Below, piece by piece: positions 25,271-34,207 of a stretch of 64,000 nt of DNA (within the stretch, counting starts at the first letter, position 1; each line of letters starts with the position of its first letter). Made by a program: the position numbers and the translations under genes. The stretch comes from Cryomorphaceae bacterium (GTDB lineage Bacteria; Bacteroidota; Bacteroidia; Flavobacteriales_D; Cryomorphaceae): the NCBI GenBank assembly GCA_003565555.1, contig PXBH01000126.1, forward strand, positions 17,115-81,114. Direction: 5' to 3'. The notes below the pieces were generated by a model. It was not told where the DNA came from. It was given only the letters and a program-made list of their open reading frames with translations, and ran no database searches.

Positions 25271-27238
25271 ATGCCCCGAAGTAAATTTCGTTTGCGCCAA
25301 CGTCTGCTCTACGTGTTGGAGCGCCAATTCGTAAAAGGGCCGCATTATCAGCTGCTTTTTGTGGCGGCATTGATCGGTTTATTGAGCGTTGCAGGCGGAT
25401 TGTTGGTTTGGCCGGGGGGCGATGTCGACGAGACTGCCGGAGAGGCCATTTGGTGGGCTTTTCTGAGGCTCAGCGATCCCGGGTACCTCGGAGACGATGA
25501 AGGACTGTGGCGGCGGTTGATCTCCACACTCCTTACCGTCGCGGGATACGTGGTCTTTCTCGGATCGCTCGTAGCCATCATAACAGCCTGGCTCAACAGC
25601 AAAATACGCCGCTTAGAGCAGGGCTTTACGCAGGTGGCGGCAAAAAATCATGTGGTGATCCTGGGCCGCACCAACCGCACGGTGCACATTGTGGCCGAAT
25701 TGCTCCTGTCGATCGGTCGAGTGAAGGGTTTTTTGAGGCGTCAGGGCGCGCAGCGGCTCAATGTCATGGTCTTGGCTGAAGAAGTCTCTCACGCACAGGT
25801 GCGCGAATTTTCCGAGCACCCGGGTATCGGAAGCAGAGCGGGGGAGGTGGTGTTTCGCTCCGGTCAGTCCATCGATCGCTTGCACCTGCGGCGGGTGGAT
25901 GTGGTGAATGCAGCGGCGGTCATCATTCCCGCCCAAAACACATCGGTCGACGGCCTGCTCACCTCGGATGTGCATACCGTTAAGACCCTGCTTTCGCTCA
26001 ACGCGGAGACATCGGGCAGGGCGCGCATGCCTTTCGCAGTGGCGGAGGTGCTGAACGAGAACATGCTCAAGGCCGCCGCCCGAGCCTATTCGGGTCCGCT
26101 CGAAGTGGTCGCTGCCGATACCATCATCAGTCGATTGGTGGCGCAAAACATTCGGCACCCCGGCCTCTCACTCGTGTATAACGAATTGCTTTCCCGCCGG
26201 GTGAGCAACAATATTTACGCTGCTGAAATGCCCGAAGCGGTGGGAAAAACTTATGCTCAAATCTCGCGCATGTTGCCCCGCGCGGTGGTTGTCGGAGCAG
26301 TCTCGACCGTCGAGGACGGATTTCGCACAGCGCTGAATCCCGCTCCTGACCAAGTGTTCCGTCTCGGGGATCGGCTCGTTTTGGTCGCGCGCGACTCATC
26401 AGACATTGTACCGCTAAAACGCCCTTCGAAGCTTCCCCCGCAGACGGCCGTCGGGAGCACAAAGCCCGAGACTACATTCCGGTCGCGCAAAATTCGACTG
26501 CTCATATTGGGCTGGAACCAACACATCCCCGCACTGATCCGTGAGTTGAATACCTACCGCGATGAGCATTATGATGTGACGGTCCTGTCGCTCAGAGACA
26601 TTGGCTTTCGAGAAAAAACCCTTGCGCCGTATCTTGCGGAAGGCGGTCCCGTATCCTGTCGCCACATCCTTGCCGACCATTTGGACGAACACGATCTTCG
26701 GCGTGCGAACCCGGCTTCGTTCGACCACATTTTGTTGGCGGGCAGCGACCGCCTGTCTGACAGCGAGGAGGCTGATGCGCGCACCTTGGTGGGCTACATG
26801 CTGCTGGAAGACGTTTTGGAAAATGCTTCCGAGCGACCGCAGATTCTCACCGAATTGAGCGATCCGAACAATGAATCGCTACTGCGCCGGTTCGATTGCG
26901 AGCGGATTACCGGTCCCCTCATTCTTTCTCACCTTCTGGCCCAAATTGCCCTGCGCAGGGAGCTGCATGCAATTTTTACCGAGCTTTTTACGGTGGGCGG
27001 AGCGGAAATCATTTTCAGGCTGCCCTCAGATTTCGGTGCTGCGGATGATGCGGAGTACACCTTCGCCGCAATTGAGGAATTGACCGCCTCAGCGGGAGAT
27101 AGGGCACTCGGCCTGTATTTGCCGCCCGGCGCAGGCCGCACTTCTCCTTCCGTAGCGCTGAATCCTTCGCGCGAGCGGAAGTTTACCATGGGCCCCGGGG
27201 TGCGCGTCGTGGTGCTGACCACGGTGTACCGAAATTGA
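25271..27238 (+). CDS. CASTOR/POLLUX-like ion channel with two RCK-type domains
   Basis: A 655-residue membrane protein. Two hydrophobic helices (about 28-47 and 84-107) bracket a pore loop, with SDPGYLGDDEG at residues 68-78 where potassium channels have TVGYG. Two Rossmann/RCK-type regulatory units follow: KNHVVILGRTNRTVHIVAELL (about 124-145) and IRLLILGWNQHIPALIREL (about 411-431), separated by a TrkA-C-like stretch. This is the layout of bacterial relatives of plant CASTOR/POLLUX channels and of calcium-gated channels. Ion selectivity cannot be predicted from the unusual filter. Monocistronic; no terminator seen in the 150 bp before the convergent peroxidase gene. Confidence 0.82.
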   Translation: MPRSKFRLRQRLLYVLERQFVKGPHYQLLFVAALIGLLSVAGGLLVWPGGDVDETAGEAIWWAFLRLSDPGYLGDDEGLWRRLISTLLTVAGYVVFLGSLVAIITAWLNSKIRRLEQGFTQVAAKNHVVILGRTNRTVHIVAELLLSIGRVKGFLRRQGAQRLNVMVLAEEVSHAQVREFSEHPGIGSRAGEVVFRSGQSIDRLHLRRVDVVNAAAVIIPAQNTSVDGLLTSDVHTVKTLLSLNAETSGRARMPFAVAEVLNENMLKAAARAYSGPLEVVAADTIISRLVAQNIRHPGLSLVYNELLSRRVSNNIYAAEMPEAVGKTYAQISRMLPRAVVVGAVSTVEDGFRTALNPAPDQVFRLGDRLVLVARDSSDIVPLKRPSKLPPQTAVGSTKPETTFRSRKIRLLILGWNQHIPALIRELNTYRDEHYDVTVLSLRDIGFREKTLAPYLAEGGPVSCRHILADHLDEHDLRRANPASFDHILLAGSDRLSDSEEADARTLVGYMLLEDVLENASERPQILTELSDPNNESLLRRFDCERITGPLILSHLLAQIALRRELHAIFTELFTVGGAEIIFRLPSDFGAADDAEYTFAAIEELTASAGDRALGLYLPPGAGRTSPSVALNPSRERKFTMGPGVRVVVLTTVYRN

Positions 27239-27386
27239 TTTAAGGAAGAGCCCCGCAGCGGGATTAGGATGTACCTGCCTGTTTTCGCATTAAAAATCTG
27301 ACCGGATTCACCTTCGGACGTACCCGCCCGGCACGTTTTTCTTGAATTTCTGCTTGGTGAAATTCGGAATACGGGGGGTGCAAAAC

Positions 27387-28772
27387 TCACTCCGAGCAGC
27401 CGTGGTCGATCATCGACTGCGCATCCGCATTGGGGAAGCACATGCCGGAGGGCAACTCGGCAGGCACATAGCGCTCAAGGTGCGGGTCGTTCAGCCCGTT
27501 TTCCAGAAAAGCTACCAAGTCATCGACCTCTTGCTGCGTGAGAAACAGCGGGGTGAATTCCGGTGCGATATGCCCGGCATCCACCATCGGATTCTGAGGG
27601 ATGCCTTCGTTCTTGTATTCCACTACTTCGCGGATGCTTGAAAAGGAAGCTCCGTGGCCCAAGAGCCGAGCTTCGCGCAGGTTGTAAAGCTGCGGAACTT
27701 TGAATTTAAAAAGGTCTGCGGGGTCTTTGCTGAAAGCGGCCCTGCCCAAGTTTTCGGGGCTTGTGGGCGCAGCACCGATCACGCCGCCCTGCATAAAGAG
27801 GTCGTTCATACCGTAGGCATGAAATTCCATGCTGTTCAGCGCAGGCCCCGTATGGCAGGTCGCGCATTCTGCCTTACCGAAAAAGATCATTGCACCGCGT
27901 TTTTCCGCATCGCTCATGGCCCCGTACGCGCCGGAAAGCCATTTCTGAAAGGGGGCTTCATTGGCCAGCAGGGTCCGCTCGTAGGCAGCGATGGCCAGTC
28001 CGGAATAGATGCGCAGCTCGTCCACAGACTCGGGCACTTCTCCGAAAGCATTTTCAAACAAAGTCATGTAGCCGCTGTACTCCGTGCAAAAATCTTGGTC
28101 CACCAATTGCCGGTGCACCTCCTGAGCGGCGATAGCTTGCGTCTCCACACCTTCAAAGCCGAGGTGGTTAAAGGCCAGCGGCGTTCCCGCAGTCCAGAGG
28201 CGGTCGGTTCCTTCATTGACCCCGGTAGCACCGAACTGACCGTTCCAGAGCATGTTTTTCTGGAAAGCTACATTCAAAGCGGAAGGGGAGCGGATGGGCT
28301 GCACATCCACGGAGTCTTTCCATATCGGATGGTCAAAGTACTCGGGGTGAACTGTTCTTCCCTCTCCGGCAAATCCGAAACCCGTACCGCCCTCGCCGAT
28401 GCCCTGGGCAATGCCGGCCTGAAAACCGGCGCCGGCGTGGTGACAACTCGCGCAGGAATATTGCTCGGCAGAGGTGAAGAGCCGCGGATTCTTTCCGATG
28501 CCTGTTTCGTGAAAGAGAAATTTACCCAGCTCTACTTTCGATGAGGTGAGGGGATTCTCGGGGTCTTGAGGAATCTCAGAATAGGCGTTTGAGGCGGGGA
28601 GCTTGAAATATCCCGGGCCGGCGCCGTTTGAAGCCGACTCCAATATTTGGAGCAATTCGGTATCCAAATCATCAGACGACCGGGGAGTATCCTCATCAAC
28701 ATCCTTGCGGCACGATCCGAACAAGACGCACACGGCAAGCAGGGTGAGCAGATAACGGGCGTCCTTATTCAT
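27387..28772 (-). CDS. di-haem cytochrome c peroxidase / MauG-family lipoprotein
   Basis: A 461-residue lipoprotein (lipobox VLFGSC) with two c-type haem sites, C107-A-S-C-H and C303-A-T-C-H, as in bacterial CcpA/MauG proteins, which reduce peroxide or carry out high-valent oxidations in the periplasm. Supporting motifs: KVELGKFLFHETGIG, RSPSALNVAFQKNMLWNGQ, FFGKAECATCH and FKVPQLYNLREA. Somewhat longer than CcpA (about 325-350), like the larger Bacteroidota family members. Start ATG at 28772, six codons inside a longer frame, chosen for the signal peptide. A redox partner gene is not adjacent. Confidence 0.88.
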   Translation of the reverse strand: MNKDARYLLTLLAVCVLFGSCRKDVDEDTPRSSDDLDTELLQILESASNGAGPGYFKLPASNAYSEIPQDPENPLTSSKVELGKFLFHETGIGKNPRLFTSAEQYSCASCHHAGAGFQAGIAQGIGEGGTGFGFAGEGRTVHPEYFDHPIWKDSVDVQPIRSPSALNVAFQKNMLWNGQFGATGVNEGTDRLWTAGTPLAFNHLGFEGVETQAIAAQEVHRQLVDQDFCTEYSGYMTLFENAFGEVPESVDELRIYSGLAIAAYERTLLANEAPFQKWLSGAYGAMSDAEKRGAMIFFGKAECATCHTGPALNSMEFHAYGMNDLFMQGGVIGAAPTSPENLGRAAFSKDPADLFKFKVPQLYNLREARLLGHGASFSSIREVVEYKNEGIPQNPMVDAGHIAPEFTPLFLTQQEVDDLVAFLENGLNDPHLERYVPAELPSGMCFPNADAQSMIDHGCSE

Positions 28773-29139
28773 AGCTTGTGAGCGATACAAGAGACAAAAA
28801 TATCTAAATTACCGTTAAAATCAATTTTTATCGACAATAAACAGATATTCATCGACGAAAAAATGCGGTAATTCGTCGGGGGCGGGAGGTGTGAACCGTG
28901 CGGAAGTCCGCGCTCATGACCAGCCTTGATCGGCCCTAAATCGCGGGAAGAGTGGGATTTGGATGACTTTGTTTGCCCCGATACCCGACGGCGGGTGCTT
29001 TCTGTGCTGCATTTTCCCGGCGCTGAATCCTTTTCTGCGATTCAGCGTTCTGCTCCATCCCGATTCTGCATTTCGATGTGCCGAACGCCTGTCCGGGCCC
29101 GGCCGCAAAATTCGGCGCAGGGAGCCTTACGCGCAGGGT
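28773..29139. other. gene-free stretch with one hairpin
   Basis: No supported gene. The only structure is a perfect 9-bp inverted repeat CGCTGAATC (29021-29029) / GATTCAGCG (29039-29047) with a 9-nt loop, 93 bp past the uvrA stop. It has no T-run, so a terminator role for uvrA is only possible. Confidence 0.5.
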
Positions 29140-31956
29140 TCAGAACTTTTCTCTCAGGTATTTTCCCGTCAGGGAGGCTTCACATTTTATCAGGTCTTCC
29201 GGCGTGCCCGCAAAAACGAGATTGCCGCCGTGCTCGCCGCCCTCCGGCCCGAGGTCGATGACCCAATCGGCGCACTTGATCACATCTAAATTGTGCTCGA
29301 TGACCATGACGCTGTGTCCCTGATAAATCAGTTCTCGGAAGCTGTCCAGCAACTTGGCTACATCGTGAAAGTGGAGCCCTGTGGTGGGCTCGTCAAAGAT
29401 GAAGAGGGTGTTCGGTTCTTTGTCGCCTTTCGCCAAAAAAGCAGCGAGTTTGGTGCGCTGGGCCTCCCCGCCGCTCAGGGTACTCGAGGCCTGCCCGAGC
29501 TGTACGTAGCCCAGTCCGGTCTTTTCGAGCGGGGTGAGTTTCTCGGCGATTTTTGCGGCGGTTTTGTTCTTTTCGTCTTCGCGAAAAAAGGCCAGTGCTT
29601 CGCTCACGGTCATGGACAGAATGTCGGCGATGTGCTTGCCGCGGTACTTCACTTCAAGGGTATCTGCTTTGTACCGCTTGCCCTTGCAGTCGTCGCAGGT
29701 GAGGACGATATCGGCCATAAACTGCATTTCGATGGCCACGGTGCCTTCACCCTCACAGGTCTCGCAGCGGCCGCCCTTCACATTGAAGCTGAAGTGCCCG
29801 GGCTTGTAGTTTCTGACCTTTGACATTTTCTGCGCGGCGAAAAGCGCCCGGATTTCATCAAATGCCTTTACGTAAGTCACGGGATTCGAACGCGAACTTT
29901 TCCCGATGGGGTTTTGGTCTACAAACTCGACGGCTTTGATGGCTTTCAGGTTACCCGTCAACTCATCGTGGTCGCCGGGCTTATCACCGAAACCTCCGAG
30001 CTTTCGGTTCAGCGCGGGATAGAGAATGTTGCGCACGAGGGTGCTTTTACCACTTCCGCTTACGCCGGTTACGGCCGTGAGGCATTCGAGGGGGAAATCT
30101 ACGTCGACGTTCTTGAGGTTGTTTTCACAGGCGCCTTTAATGCTGAGGAAGTGTTTGCTCTTTCTCCGCTTGGCGGGAACGGGGATTTCGGCCCTTCCGG
30201 TGAGATAATCGGCCGTGAGGGAGTTGCCCGCCGTGAGCAGGTCTTCGTGGTTTCCCTGAAACACAATTTCACCGCCGTGGGTGCCCGCACCCGGACCGAT
30301 GTCGATGATCTCGTCGGCGGCCTGCATGATTTCTTCGTCGTGCTCGACCACGATCACCGTATTGCCGAGTTTTTGGAGGCTGCGCAATACCCCGATCAGG
30401 CGCCGCGTGTCGTGGCTGTGCAGCCCGATACTGGGTTCGTCGAGGATGTACATGGATCCCACGAGGCTGCTTCCGAGGCAGGTGGCCAGTTTGATGCGCT
30501 GAGATTCCCCGCCCGAAAGGCTGTTGCTCAAGCGGTCGAGGCTGAGGTAGCCCAGTCCTGTTTCATTGAGAAAGTGCAGGCGCGAATCGATCTCGGTGAG
30601 CAGGCGTCGGGCGATTTGACGGTCGGTATCATCCAATTTCAGCTCACGCAAAAGATTCAAACTCCGGCCTACGGGCATTCCGAGGATTTCCGTCAGGGTG
30701 TGGCCGTCGATTTTCACGTATTCGGTCTCTTTTCGCAGCCGGCTTCCCTTGCAGTCGGGACATTTGGTCTTGCCGCGGTACCGGCTCAGCATCACCCGGT
30801 ATTGAATTTTGTACGACTTTGCTTCGAGGTGTTTGAAGAAAGCGTCGAGTCCGCGGAAGTGCTTGTTGCCCGTCCACAGCAGGTTCTTCTGCTCGGCCGT
30901 GAGGTCGCGGTAGGGGCGGTGAATCGGAAAGTCGAATTTCTCTGCAACGGAAATCAAAGCCCGTTTCCACTCGCCCATGGTCTCCCCGCGCCAGGCGGCT
31001 ACGGCATCTTCGTAGATGCTCAATTTTTTGTCCGGAATCACGGCATCGGGATCAATACCGATTACGCTCCCGAATCCTTCACAGGTGGGGCAGGCGCCGA
31101 GGGGATTGTTGAAACTGAAAAAGTGGTCAGAGGGAATTTCGAATTCGATGCCGTCGCGTTCAAATCGATTGGTGAAGGTGCGTGTTTCCTCACCGCCGTC
31201 GGCAATTACGGTGACGCGGCAGGTGCCGCGACCTTCGAAAAAAGCGGTCTCGGCAGAATCCGCGATCCGAGCGGCATTCTCCTCGTCGCCGGCTTTACGG
31301 ACTACGCGGTCAATGACCACTTCGAGTTCAGCCTCATCAGGCAGGGTATCGAAATCCACGACGTCGATACGTTCCGTTTTGCCGCTGAGGCGCACCCGGG
31401 CATAGCCTTGCTGCTTGAGGACTTCGAGCTGCGCTGCAAGGGTGCGGTCTCGACCCGCTTTCACGGGCGCAGTGATCAGGCAGCGGGTATTTTCCGGAAG
31501 GGAAGCAATAAATTCGCTCACATCACCCACGGTATCCCGCTTCACCTCCTCGCCCGAAACGGGGCTGTAGGTTTTTCCGATTCGGGCAAAAAGCAGGCGG
31601 AGGTAGTCGTAAATTTCCGTTGAAGTTCCTACGGTGGATCGGCCGGTACGCGTACTTACTTTCTGCTCGATGGCCACGGCAGGTGAGATGCCTGTGATAG
31701 ATTCTACGGGAGGCTTGTCCATTTTTCCCATGAACTGCCGCGCGTAGGCGCTCAAACTTTCCACATACCTGCGCTGCCCCTCGGCATAGAGGGTGTCGAA
31801 GGCCAAGGAAGATTTTCCCGATCCGGAAAGCCCCGTGATCACGATAAACTTACCCCGCGGGAGGGCGACTGTGACCCCTTTCAGGTTGTGGGTAAATGCT
31901 TTGGTGATGATGATGTGGGTCTTGGCAGAGACCGGGGGAGAAGCCGTTTTTGGCAT
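29140..31956 (-). CDS. uvrA: UvrABC excinuclease subunit A
   Basis: A 938-residue protein of normal UvrA length. Two ABC ATPase units: Walker A GLSGSGKSSLAFDT near residue 39 and GVSGSGKSTL near 640; signatures LSGGESQRIKLA and LSGGEAQRTKLA; Walker B ILDEPSIGL and IFDEPTTGL. Zinc-module cysteine pairs CPTCEGFG, CPDCKGSRL, CETCEGEG and CDDCKGKRY are all present. UvrA dimers find bulky DNA lesions and load UvrB in nucleotide excision repair. Nothing unusual in sequence. A 569-residue open frame on the opposite strand is a shadow of this gene. Confidence 0.97.
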   Translation of the reverse strand: MPKTASPPVSAKTHIIITKAFTHNLKGVTVALPRGKFIVITGLSGSGKSSLAFDTLYAEGQRRYVESLSAYARQFMGKMDKPPVESITGISPAVAIEQKVSTRTGRSTVGTSTEIYDYLRLLFARIGKTYSPVSGEEVKRDTVGDVSEFIASLPENTRCLITAPVKAGRDRTLAAQLEVLKQQGYARVRLSGKTERIDVVDFDTLPDEAELEVVIDRVVRKAGDEENAARIADSAETAFFEGRGTCRVTVIADGGEETRTFTNRFERDGIEFEIPSDHFFSFNNPLGACPTCEGFGSVIGIDPDAVIPDKKLSIYEDAVAAWRGETMGEWKRALISVAEKFDFPIHRPYRDLTAEQKNLLWTGNKHFRGLDAFFKHLEAKSYKIQYRVMLSRYRGKTKCPDCKGSRLRKETEYVKIDGHTLTEILGMPVGRSLNLLRELKLDDTDRQIARRLLTEIDSRLHFLNETGLGYLSLDRLSNSLSGGESQRIKLATCLGSSLVGSMYILDEPSIGLHSHDTRRLIGVLRSLQKLGNTVIVVEHDEEIMQAADEIIDIGPGAGTHGGEIVFQGNHEDLLTAGNSLTADYLTGRAEIPVPAKRRKSKHFLSIKGACENNLKNVDVDFPLECLTAVTGVSGSGKSTLVRNILYPALNRKLGGFGDKPGDHDELTGNLKAIKAVEFVDQNPIGKSSRSNPVTYVKAFDEIRALFAAQKMSKVRNYKPGHFSFNVKGGRCETCEGEGTVAIEMQFMADIVLTCDDCKGKRYKADTLEVKYRGKHIADILSMTVSEALAFFREDEKNKTAAKIAEKLTPLEKTGLGYVQLGQASSTLSGGEAQRTKLAAFLAKGDKEPNTLFIFDEPTTGLHFHDVAKLLDSFRELIYQGHSVMVIEHNLDVIKCADWVIDLGPEGGEHGGNLVFAGTPEDLIKCEASLTGKYLREKF

Positions 31957-32006
31957 GAAAATTTCAGGAAAAATGGTTCGGAACGGAGCGGCAAAGAAAC
32001 CAATAA

Positions 32007-32038
32007 TTTGGTAGTTCTGTTAAAATAACATATCTTTC
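32007..32038 (+). promoter_or_regulatory. Bacteroidota-type promoter upstream of the sigma factor gene
   Basis: TTTG at 32007-32010 and TATCTTTC at 32031-32038, spaced by 20 nt, match the Bacteroidota consensus (-33 TTTG, -7 TAnnTTTG) except for the last base. It lies about 110 bp before the ATG at 32150 and within 50 bp of the divergent uvrA start. Confidence 0.45.
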
Positions 32039-32149
32039 GGCTCTGTTGTTCGTAGTAGAGTGCGAACCACTGCTTGAAACAAACCAAAAAACGACTGCCT
32101 ATAGCGTACACATCTACTCCTTAAGAATACACCTTAACACAGGAGAAGT

Positions 32150-32734
32150 ATGCGTAATAATTCAACCTCCGATCAGGAGCTGGTACAGTCGTACCTCAGC
32201 GGGAATGATGCGGCTTTTGAAGTGCTTTTAAAACGACACCAAGAGCGTATTTTTACCCAAATCGTCCTTTTGGTCCGCGACAATGAAGTGGCCGATGACA
32301 TTTTTCAGGAAACATTTGTAAAGGCGATCCGCACCCTCAAGCAGGGCAAGTACAATGAAGAGGGGAAGTTTCTCCCTTGGATTTTGCGGATAGCGCACAA
32401 CCTGAGCATCGACCATTTCCGAAAGGCCAAAAAAATGCCCGCTGTGCGGAGCGACGAAAATTATGATGTTTTTGCCACCATCGCCCAAGACGATATGAAT
32501 GTGGAGGAGCGCTGGGTTACGGACATCATTCACAGTGATGTGCGTAAGCTTGTAGAGCACCTCCCGCCAGAGCAGCGAGAGGTGGTGATGATGCGCCACT
32601 ACGACGGACTGAGCTTTAAAGATATTTCCGAAAAGTGCAATGTGAGCATCAATACATCGCTCGGCAGAATGCGCTATGCTTTGATCAATATGCGCAAGAT
32701 GATCGACCGAAAAAACATCACATTGACAAAATAA
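32150..32734 (+). CDS. ECF-type RNA polymerase sigma factor
   Basis: A 194-residue sigma-70 family protein of ECF size. Region 2 spans about residues 25-95 (DNEVADDIFQETFVKAIRTL, FLPWILRIAHNLSIDHFRKAKK); region 4 spans about 130-185 (LPPEQREVVMMRHYDGLSFKDI, then the recognition helix NVSINTSLGRMRYAL). No anti-sigma gene is adjacent. Instead a small 65-residue gene follows 66 bp later on the same strand behind a hairpin, an arrangement seen in Bacteroidota for a stand-alone ECF factor. Target genes are unknown. Confidence 0.92.
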   Translation: MRNNSTSDQELVQSYLSGNDAAFEVLLKRHQERIFTQIVLLVRDNEVADDIFQETFVKAIRTLKQGKYNEEGKFLPWILRIAHNLSIDHFRKAKKMPAVRSDENYDVFATIAQDDMNVEERWVTDIIHSDVRKLVEHLPPEQREVVMMRHYDGLSFKDISEKCNVSINTSLGRMRYALINMRKMIDRKNITLTK

Positions 32735-32761
32735 TTCGGATCTGAAAAAATAAGAAGGTCC

Positions 32762-32800
32762 GCGCTGCGTTATAAGGGTCAAATCAACACAACGCAGCGT
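32762..32800 (+). promoter_or_regulatory. hairpin abutting the start codon of the small gene at 32801
   Basis: CGCTGCGTT (32763-32771) pairs perfectly with AACGCAGCG (32791-32799), extendable by one G-U pair at 32762/32800, with a 19-nt loop. The right arm covers the ribosome-binding position and ends next to the ATG. It could block translation of the 65-residue protein or end some sigma-gene transcripts; no T-run follows, so translation control is the more likely reading. Confidence 0.5.
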
Positions 32801-32998
32801 ATGCAAAATTCTACTTTTTTTTCTTTTCGTTCAGACAACCGCAGCGATGCTGCAGCCGACACGGTAAATGAGGCGAAAGCTTCCGGCTTTCGTTCTCAGC
32901 CCTCCCGCGCGACTGTTCGCAATATTTTGGCCTTCTCTAAGGCGATGGAAGTGAACAATGCCGAGTCAGGGCTGCAGTGCGAAGTGGTTCTGAACTGA
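32801..32998 (+). CDS. small hypothetical protein behind the ECF sigma gene
   Basis: A 65-residue Ser/Ala/Arg-rich protein without a membrane segment or known domain. Its central RATVRNILAFSKAMEV could form an amphipathic helix. It is followed after 23 bp by a strong terminator and preceded by a start-proximal hairpin, so the gene is a defined unit sharing the transcript of the sigma factor. Role unknown: a modulator of the sigma factor is one possibility without direct evidence. Confidence 0.65.
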   Translation: MQNSTFFSFRSDNRSDAAADTVNEAKASGFRSQPSRATVRNILAFSKAMEVNNAESGLQCEVVLN

Positions 32999-33021
32999 AC
33001 ATTACACCATATTTCTCACCG

Positions 33022-33049
33022 GGCGGTCTCAGCAGACCGCCTTTTTTTT
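33022..33049 (+). terminator. rho-independent terminator of the sigma factor transcript
   Basis: Stem GGCGGTCT/AGACCGCC (8 bp) with loop CAGC, followed by T8. Just after the stop codon of the 65-residue gene. Confidence 0.93.
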
Positions 33050-33198
33050 GCCTTAAATTTCGTGCCTCAAGTCCGTAAGGGGCGGGCAGTGCAGAGATGT
33101 TCATACCGGTAAGGCAAACAAAGGTTGCCGCCCTGAAAATTCCTCTTCCCCGATTCGCCTGACTTTACTAAATTTACGGCAAACCTATACCATCGACT

Positions 33199-33558
33199 AT
33201 GAACTTAGTGGTTCGCTTGCTTGTGAACGCCCTGATTGTTTTCGGACTCGCTTGGGCACTGCCGGGGATTGAGATCGGCACCTTTTGGACAGCCATCGTG
33301 GTGGCCGTAATTCTGGGTCTGCTCAATGCTTTTGTACGCCCGCTTTTTATCCTCCTGACCATACCGGTGACCATCCTCACCCTCGGGTTGTTCATCTTTG
33401 TCATTAATGCCCTGATTGTTCTGCTCACCGATTATATTGTGGCGGGTTTTCACGTGAAAGGGTTCTGGTGGGCCTTGCTGTTCAGCATCCTGATGGCGGG
33501 ACTGAACAGCGCGTTTATGCGTCCGCCGAGAGCGGGTGATCCGGAATATCGCGGGTAA
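33199..33558 (+). CDS. four-helix membrane protein of the phage-holin IV/YvlD family
   Basis: A 119-residue inner-membrane protein with four hydrophobic segments (about 5-23, 27-46, 50-75, 88-107). The pattern ILGLLNAFVRPLFILLTIPVTILTLGLFIFVINALI is scattered over the second and third helices and is the hallmark of family DUF360/holin superfamily IV (YvlD), a conserved bacterial membrane protein misnamed holin by distant similarity. No phage genes are nearby. Function unknown; related genes often respond to envelope stress. Confidence 0.85.
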   Translation: MNLVVRLLVNALIVFGLAWALPGIEIGTFWTAIVVAVILGLLNAFVRPLFILLTIPVTILTLGLFIFVINALIVLLTDYIVAGFHVKGFWWALLFSILMAGLNSAFMRPPRAGDPEYRG

Positions 33559-33645
33559 ATCGACCGCTTCGATGAGCCTTGCACCCCGCGATTTCTCCTG
33601 ATCCGGGCACGCAGACTTGCTGAACGGACATTTTTCAGTGGGACT

Positions 33646-34104
33646 TTAATTCACCAAAACATTGGCGGCCCAGGTGGCCATCAGCAGGTCAGGTTTGGTT
33701 TTGGCCTTGTAGCCCAAACTCTGCGCATAGCCCACGGCTGCTTGAAACACCTTATTCGATGGGTACTCGGGATCGCTGTTTACGTCGAGGTCGATCTGCT
33801 CAATCGGCACGTCACACTCGAATTTGAGAAATCCCGCAACGTCGATGCTGCGCTGGAGTTCGCCCCAAAGGCGGGTCCACATGTCCGTGACAAGCGGCGT
33901 GGCTTCTTTGTGATAGATCACATGCGCTCCCGCATTTTCAAATCGAAATACCACCGTAGTCGCGTAGAGGGTCTTCGTCGAATAATTTTGGCTGTCGCTG
34001 CCCACGTAAATTTTCACTTCGGGAAATTTCCTTTTCATTTCTGCTGCGTAGTCCGCAAGATGCACCTTGGCTCCGTCCCCCATTTTTCTGAATACCCTCG
34101 TCAT
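33646..34104 (-). CDS. DUF458/YkuK-family RNase H-like protein
   Basis: A 152-residue soluble protein. The N-terminal half has IYVGSDSQNY followed by LYATTVVFRF, the D-S-Q signature and strand of the YkuK (DUF458) family with an RNase H-like fold; the middle carries the conserved IDVAGFLKFECDVP, and DLDVNSDPEYPSNK the second acidic site. A nuclease activity is suspected for the family but not established. The gene is convergent with the holin-like gene and about 100 bp divergent from the glutathione peroxidase gene. Confidence 0.85.
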   Translation of the reverse strand: MTRVFRKMGDGAKVHLADYAAEMKRKFPEVKIYVGSDSQNYSTKTLYATTVVFRFENAGAHVIYHKEATPLVTDMWTRLWGELQRSIDVAGFLKFECDVPIEQIDLDVNSDPEYPSNKVFQAAVGYAQSLGYKAKTKPDLLMATWAANVLVN

Positions 34105-34207
34105 GACCCTTGTTTTTTTGTCAATTTACGCCCTTTCAGCAGCAATTTCATTCCTTCCTTAAACAAATATTCACAACCGCGGTTTTAAAAATCGAAAAAC
34201 GAAACCC

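Noticed and set aside
29914..31623. 569-codon open frame on the plus strand
   Set aside because: Lies wholly antisense to uvrA, whose domains are complete; the product has no recognisable pattern. A codon-usage shadow.
33199..33558. Prophage indicated by a holin-like gene
   Set aside because: The family is a common chromosomal membrane protein; no integrase, capsid or lysin genes are near, and the xerD gene at 60.6 kb is the housekeeping one.
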